Shown here: piece after piece, positions 58,244-64,000 of the stretch
How the letters are laid out: every line of letters begins with the position of its first letter
Numbering within the stretch: the stretch's first letter is position 1
Assembly: GCA_021234155.1 (NCBI GenBank)
Contig: JAJEKV010000013.1
Location: forward strand, 6,266,187-6,330,186
Source: Isoetes taiwanensis
Taxonomy: Eukaryota > Streptophyta > Lycopodiopsida > Isoetales > Isoetaceae
Direction: 5' to 3'
DNA: 64,000 bases
Position numbers and translations under genes: made by a program
Notes under the pieces: generated by a model
Database searches by the model: none
Told to the model about the DNA's origin: nothing
The model's input: only the letters and a program-made list of their open reading frames with translations

Positions 58244-60226
58244 TGTGACGCCTTTACAAACATACGCAGCTCACTATACACTAAAGAGGAAAATTCTCAT
58301 CCGTAGCCCTTCGGAATCAGCATCTGCGCGTGGGCCCTCCCCGCTATCCCTACACCTTTCGTGCAGTATCCCTAAAAGCGTGAAGGTATTTCACGAAATG
58401 CGTCTCTACCCCTTCTTCCCCCTGGCATGGCCTTCCTATAACAACGCGAAGGCTGTAAATAATGTCAAAAGATTTAATAAATAATATGAGATTGAATCTA
58501 CCCCGGCAGCAGTGGCTATCCATATAGATCCATTACTGCATGTATTGTAATAGAGATAAAATATATGCTATAAAATATGAGAGAGCTCCCACCACCTAAG
58601 CTGCCTGCATTGCTGGGGACAGCAGTAATCGATGCGTATTAAAGGCTTACAAAGATGTAGAGCAGCATCGGTGTCATAAATGTACGGATCGGGTCGTGCC
58701 ATAGACAATTGGGCTAGGTTGACTACTCATCTCCGGCTTCTCCTCGTGGTATATTACTTTGCGTGCATGCGGCCAGCATCGGCTCTCGCATTTTACTCTT
58801 GAAGCTCTCTGGATATGCAATTCATGGTATCACCTTATCGAGATCGCTTCCAGTTACCCCTGGCCCATCGAGGCAGTAGGGCGGTTCCACTTCTTTCCCC
58901 GGCTACTTCAGAGGTTCCACGGAAGGCAGGAGTAAATCGCGGGCGATACAATACCCATTCTTACCCTAATTTAACCCCCAAAACAATACTGCACTGGGGC
59001 TACTCCTGGGTAGCCTCTTGAGAGTGCTGTGGCTATTAACATTGCTCCTGTGACTCCATGCCCACTTTACTCTCAAGTGACTTACTATAAGCTTAGGCCT
59101 CGGGCTATGCGAGGTCCTGGGGTGAGGTTGCTCTCAAAGCAGGACTCCTCCTCCGCATCTCTAGTCCCCAGCTATTCCAGCGCCGAATACATCAAGGTCC
59201 TAAAGTGGTTCCTTAGCGCAATGCAGCCGCATGGTCAATAGGAACTAAAGCGTGGTCTAAACCAGGGAGCATGCTACTAAGTGTAGTGGCTACTAGGTCT
59301 CTACCCCCTTCCCAAATTTACGCATAGAGGAGCAAACATGACCAACCAACATCACATATCCACATAACATAGATCATAATAAGAAGAACATTCCTAAAAC
59401 CCTAATCATGTTACATCTAAATATGGGTCTATTGATTAGGTTCAAGATCTATACTTGAGGGTATCTAGGAAGGCTCACGATGCGATACTAAAATGAGCAT
59501 CTTCACCGAGTCCCAACTTCCATGAGATCCCAGCCAACCCTAATCCAAAAATAATTCCCTATGAAATTCCTCCTCATTCCCTGGCAGGTCCTGGCTTTGG
59601 TCTCGAGGCATTAAGGAAGTTTTACTCCAAAGGCGCGGTACACGCTTCCGCTGGGAAGCCGCGGCTAACCTATGCTATTAGCACCGCTCAAAAATGTAGT
59701 TTCAAGCGCCAAAGAAGGCTCCTGGCTGCATTGTTGGTTTTCTCGTGAAAATGTCCTAGGTTAGGTTTGCCATTTATAGGTTAGGCTGATGTCATTCACA
59801 CGTGGCTCCATTAGTAGGTTCGCAGTGGCGGGTGCCCAATAAGTTAAGGCGCTTCACGTGCGGAAATGGTCTTACCTATTGTCTAAGTTATATGAATAAC
59901 TTAGACATGCACCTCTATGCCAGCGAATCCTATGGTGTATATAAGGCTATGGAGATAGATCAGATAGTGACGGACCCTCGGAAACAGGTACTTTATTTAT
60001 GGCTTATATTTTCCTCAAACGCCACACAAAAGGGAAGGACACCTCCCACAATCCCAAGCACCAAGAGTGATACCTGGCCTGTGAGTAACGGTCCGTAAGG
60101 AATTGGAGCATGGATCAATGGGTAATTCCGATGAAGCTCCCAACCATGGTGCCTATATTGGATAACGACATAAAAGATTCAATTCCTTTGGGTGTTGGCG
60201 TTATTTCTATATGATTTAGGGTGTAA
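58244..60226. mobile_element. Solo-LTR-like insertion in Gypsy pol, copy 1
   Basis: About 1.98 kb without coding motifs separates the RT end (RILHKLHEHGLYAK, 60,290) from the RNase H start (58,190), which should be about 200 bp apart. The edges are TGTGACGCC at the low end and GGGTGTAAC at the high end. These give short inverted termini (TGTGACGCC and TGTTACACCC) of the TG...CA type known for plant Gypsy LTRs. CAAAG lies at both outer edges (58,239-58,243 and 60,227-60,231), a likely 5-bp target duplication, with one or two bases of ambiguity at the high edge. It contains a perfect hairpin at 59,881-59,906. A diverged copy is at 61.97-63.88 kb and a fragment at 21.84-22.60 kb. Confidence 0.65.
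59881..59906. repeat. Perfect 11-bp hairpin (LTR-like element, copy 1)
   Basis: GTCTAAGTTAT, loop ATGA, ATAACTTAGAC. The same 26 bases occur unchanged at 63,509-63,534, although surrounding sequence differs by many substitutions and indels. Confidence 0.85.
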
Positions 60227-60231
60227 CAAAG

Positions 60232-61200
60232 AACCTACGTAAAGATCCTCGGCGAATTGACACTTCCGCTTTTGGCATATAACCCATGCTCATGAAGCTT
60301 ATGAAGGATACGCCGGAAAGCATGCTCTCAGCAGTTCTTCGAAGCAATCACGGTCATGCCTAAACACCGCTTGGAGCATTAGTGGGTCTAAATGATATCA
60401 GTACTAAAATGGCCAGTATTAAGTGATGAAATGCTAAGTTCTCTCCATTCATCACCCATGAATCCAAATAGCGTCGTATAAATTATGAAGATCAATCTTC
60501 TCAGAAATAAAATGCGAAAGCTTTTACCTGAGTCAGCCTCCAAACAACCTCGTGGATCGTAAAAAAGTGGGAAAGCACCGGCTAGACAAGATTTCTTATT
60601 TGGGGCTTAGCCTTGAGCAACCAACCACTCAGGCCAGTTAAATCATCTTTATTTTTGGACAAAAAAACTGGAGCCGAGGTTCATTTATCCTGCTCCATTC
60701 AATTCAATCTCCTTAGTTAAAATACCAAGCGCAAGTACTTCAAAGAATTTCTCCCTATATAAAGTTGGTCTTTGTCTAATGGATGATTAAATAAGCACTC
60801 AAAAGGAATCATGTTGTAGTGCTGTCTCCAGCGGAAGTTCTTCTGTCGTTCTTCTTTGCTCCGAAAACCAGACTTCCAGTTGTATTAATACGTACCGCCA
60901 GTAAACTTTCAAACCTGAAACAGGAAAAAAATCTCCCCCAAGTCCTAAACTATTCTAATTCATAAATGCGTACTTCTAAGCTCCCCTGCTAAGCAATACT
61001 CAAAACCGAAATACTATATATTCAATACCTATTCTTCTTTTTTAATTATATAGAAACCTCACAAATCACAAATAGTAGGGAAATTTAAAGTCGATAAATC
61101 TTAAAATTAAGATCTCAAATTACAAGTTTAACACAAAAGAGTACAAAAGGAAACTTTACAATGTTTCATAGTAGCTTTAATCAGCGTAATTAAGTTCTGA
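60232..61200 (-). pseudogene. Ty3/Gypsy RT, decayed
   Basis: On the minus strand HAFRRILHKLHEHGLYAK (60,270-60,330) is the C-terminal RT block (HL-VL-KLREHGLYAK). Higher up, a segment reading PVFFVQK and FNWPEWLVAQG (about 60,600-60,690) sits where SPV-FVKKKDG should lie. The YLDD box is not readable. Strongly decayed, assigned partly by position between the duplicated units. Confidence 0.55.
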
Positions 61201-61559
61201 ATTACATCATCAACAACTGTCAAATTTGTTAATGTAGCACGCGCACCCATGTGCCAAATCCTTCATAATCATGTTAAAGACAAATGAACTCCAGTCGCAA
61301 AGGAAACCAAATGTCCTTCACACCGAAACAGAGAGGACCACTGTAGCCAGTAGCCTTCAAGATGCCGCTAGTGTTATCGTCAAGCATCAGTTCCTTCTGA
61401 GTGCATCCGTTGTTGGGTGGTGCAGCTGTGATCACAAAAATCGACTTAGGAGAATACTTTGTTATGCTAATCGGGCCGTAGCTGGCGGTAGCCGGTGCAC
61501 TACATACCAAAATGTTCTCAGATTCTTTCGACGACCCATATTGCTAGCTCTGCTGCTAA

Positions 61560-61965
61560 GATTCTTCCTCGCTGAATCTCCTATCTTCTTGAAATAATCA
61601 ACTCCTTCCGCAAATTATCCCCATTCCTTGAAAAGAATCCAATCATTGCCAAAAGTTCCTTGTCATAAATCGTATAGTCGATTCTCTACGTTCTCGGGGA
61701 ACCTCCGTAGCCATGCATATGATAATCAAATGTAGTTCATGGTCATCCCCGCCTGCGATAGATATTATTGGTAAAATCAAGCATCCGCCTACAATATATA
61801 TAGGCATGTGAAGGGATTTGTGTATATGCAGAACCGTGTCATGGTTAGCGAGCATTTTAAAATCACGAAGTGAGTTTTCGCACCGGTAAGGCCATCTCCT
61901 TTGAAGTATATCTGCCCTGCTTTTTAATCTCCTCATGCATCAGAAAATCTCCATCCAAACCTCTG
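61560..61965 (-). pseudogene. Gypsy RNase H, duplicate copy
   Basis: On the minus strand, CRRRWPYRC-like then SLRDFKML stands for the FEW-EA-F-LK block, and a frame with YTIYDKELLAMI (about 61,650) is the RNase H core. It is equivalent to 57,940-58,230, with extra frameshifts. Confidence 0.8.
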
Positions 61966-63880
61966 ACCAAGCATCTGCTGTGTGTCTCCAGCTATCCTCA
62001 CACCCGTAAGCAATCCCCAGGCGCGAAGGGGATATATGGTGTCTTGGCGCTTCCTTTCCCCCTATGGCCCTATAACAACTAAGCATAAATAATGTCGCCA
62101 CTCAACAAATAAATAATAGCATCTAACTACCCCTAAGGGTAGCACATCCATAGATCCATAGGATACAATAGGAGATAAAACATGGGCGCCATAAAACATG
62201 AGACTCCCTACCCAAGGCTCGCACTCATGAGGTGCAGGATCATGGCTAGGCTTGCCAAGATAGAGCGCGCACTCCAGTCATAACAATGACTGGGTCGGCT
62301 ATAGACAATGGCTGTGGTTGACCACTCCATCCCCGCCTCCTCCCAGTACAACTGCATGGGCCTTTCAAGATCTGGGCCCTCGTAACACCTCCAGCCCCTC
62401 CCGGAGATGGCGCAAATCCTCATGGTATCACCCGACGAGATCGGCCTCCAGTGTTGCATCTCCCCACCCATCGAGGCGTGAAGGGTTCCACCTCCCCTTC
62501 CCCGCCTAGAGGTTCCATGACGGAAATGCTAGAGAATCGTGGCTTACACACGATTCTTTTACCCTCACTTAACCCCCAAAACAACAGCTCGTGACCGCCA
62601 CCCCAGCCTTTGAGAGAGGGGCAGGCCACACTTATATTGCTCCTTGTACTCCATGCCCGGCCCACTGGGTGACCGCCAAGCTGGGAAAGGCCCGGGCCAT
62701 GAGGTCCTCAAAAGAGGCCGCGCAAAGCAGTGGGACTCTCCTCCTCCAGAGACGCTTCTAGTCCTTTATCCGTGTCGAGTCAGTTACCATAGCCCTCGCA
62801 AGGTTCCTTGGTGCACAAAGCTGCAAAGTATGTAATAATAGGAATCTAAAGGGTTTTAAATCTTAGAGTATTGTATGGCTTGCTATTTAGGTCTTGCAGG
62901 CTCCCCTTCCCAAATACAAGAGGAAAATACTTTGATCAAACTCAATATCACATATCCACATAACATGATCATAATAAGAAGAATACTCCAAAAACCTGAA
63001 TCAGCATACATCTGTAACATGGGGTTCGTCGATTAGGGGTCCAAGACTACAATGTGAGGTGGTGATCACAGTGGCCGCCCCATTTGAGAGCCACGAATAT
63101 AATTCATCTCGAGTCCCAACTTCCGTGATGATCTCGGCGAAAAGAATCCCAATCTTAAATACCGGCCCTTCTGAGGTGAACTCTCCATTCCCTAAAGTGT
63201 TCCATGCAATCTCGGAGGCGGGCTCGGTGAAGTTTCCTTTTAATTTGTATATGTGGGTATATTTCCGGGGCCGTTACCGTAGCTGTGCCCCATGCTATTA
63301 TAATCTGCCTTCAAAACCGTAGCTCGGTGCCGCGAGCTGTGATTGCTGTGGGATGCGTGAAAACGGCCTTCTAGGGTTAGGGTTTCGCTATGGCTGGCGC
63401 AGGTTAGGCTTTCGGATGCTCTCACCGCCACGCGGGCTCCAATAGGTAGTAGTCTGCGGGTGGCGTGCCCGGCTGCTAAGGCCACGGAAATGGTCTTACT
63501 CCAAGGTTGTCTAAGTTATATGAATAACTTAGACATGCACCCTATGCCGCTTAACCTATAAAAGTGGTTAAGTAAATGGGGCCAAGCGGAGAGACGGTGA
63601 GTAAAAGGATCGAATCGTGGAAATAGGCTTATTTATGGCGATACCTTTTCCCCTAAAACGCCGCCGACAGCGAAAATGACAAATCCTCCTCCTAATAAAT
63701 CCCAACAATCGTAAAGAGTGATACCATTCAGGAGCAATTCGCCTCAGGCTTAAACTGATAATGATCAATGCGGTACTCCGATAGCCAAACGCGGTTGGAA
63801 AGTGCCCATCGATAACGTGATTTCTCATGTAAAAGATTACCCTTTTTGTGTGTTGTTAGCCATGGCGGATTTAGGTGTAC
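61966..63880. mobile_element. Solo-LTR-like insertion in Gypsy pol, copy 2
   Basis: Diverged copy of 58,244-60,226 at the same place in pol. The high edge is TTAGGTGTACTGAAAG (63,871-63,886), comparable to TTAGGGTGTAACAAAG of copy 1. The low edge is blurred by a deletion of roughly 50 bp relative to copy 1. The hairpin is intact. Confidence 0.65.
63509..63534. repeat. Perfect 11-bp hairpin (LTR-like element, copy 2)
   Basis: Identical in all 26 bases to 59,881-59,906. Confidence 0.85.
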
Positions 63881-63884
63881 TGAA

Positions 63885-64000
63885 AGGAATTCCACGTAAA
63901 GATCCTCATGAATTGATAATTTCCGTACGGCATATAACCCATGCTCATGAAGCTTATGAAGGATACGTCGAGCATGCCTCTCGGGTACTTTCATCATCGC
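63885..64000 (-). pseudogene. Gypsy RT C-terminal block, cut by window end
   Basis: The minus frame reads VPERHARRILHKLHEHGLYA, then a changed KLSIHEDLYVEFL. This is the KLREHGLYAK-SKCEF-VEFLG block at the end of the Gypsy RT. The rest of RT lies beyond the window. The frame then runs into the LTR-like insertion. Confidence 0.85.

Larger units (their letters stand above)
61270..64000. repeat. Second unit of a tandem segmental duplication (about 3.65 kb offset)
   Basis: Sequence from here to the window end follows 57,600-60,345 in the same order: RNase H, LTR-like insertion, RT end. Anchors: AATAATCAACTCCTTCC (57,917 and 61,594), AAATGTAGTTCATGGTCATCC (58,042 and 61,727), ATCACATATCCACATAACAT (59,351 and 62,948), the hairpin (59,881 and 63,509) and CCCATGCTCATGAAGCTTATGAAGGATACG (60,282 and 63,939). 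Divergence is high, with many indels. Confidence 0.8.

Noticed and set aside
1-64000. tRNA, rRNA and organellar DNA insertions
   Set aside because: I looked for B-box-like GGTTCGA words and rRNA-like conserved stretches and found none that fold or extend. A tRNAscan or Rfam search would settle it.

Overview
The window looks like gene-poor nuclear DNA of a land plant with a large, repeat-filled genome. The evidence is intergenic, AT-rich sequence carrying many decayed elements of plant type: a Ty3/Gypsy chromovirus with a chromodomain, Ty1/Copia fragments, at least four non-LTR (LINE) copies and a PIF/Harbinger transposase. One LINE family here (copies at about 1.5-3.1 kb and 32.4-34.9 kb) resembles ones I associate with ferns and other seed-free plants, but that is recollection and the species is not decidable from the sequence. 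No operons, rRNA, tRNA, CRISPR or bacterial signals were seen.

Layout. 0-8.2 kb: mostly unassigned AT-rich DNA with a GC-rich LINE fragment at 1.5-3.1 kb. 8.2-10.4 kb: a block bounded by imperfect inverted repeats that holds a TATA-like promoter and a 1.17-kb almost pure pyrimidine tract. 10.9-11.8 kb: broken Harbinger transposase. 12.0 kb: LINE ORF1-like fragment. 14.9-16.1 kb: the only convincing host gene candidate, a 101-residue basic protein with a promoter, a long leader and a small upstream ORF. 17.5-19.2 kb: repeat X, with an internal minisatellite. 19.8-22.7 kb: tandem duplications, a Gypsy integrase scrap and an LTR-like piece. 25.1-35.7 kb: one long LINE (A) interrupted by two others (B and C). 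36.5-37.1 kb: a short second copy of repeat X. 37.4-39.8 kb: Copia on the minus strand, split by a GC-rich insertion. 39.8-56.0 kb: no recognisable gene. 56.0-64.0 kb: a Gypsy chromovirus on the minus strand with a solo-LTR-like insertion in pol, much of it tandemly duplicated.

Almost nothing here works as an intact gene. All transposon coding regions have stops and frameshifts, so they are annotated as pseudogenes. The interest lies in insertion history: the nesting order, target-site duplications, a twin-priming-like inversion in LINE B, and duplicated segments whose copies can be compared. I did not find a convincing new functional system. The best leads are the small basic gene at 15.8 kb, the promoter plus pyrimidine block at 8.9 kb, and the exon-like open frame kept in both copies of repeat X.
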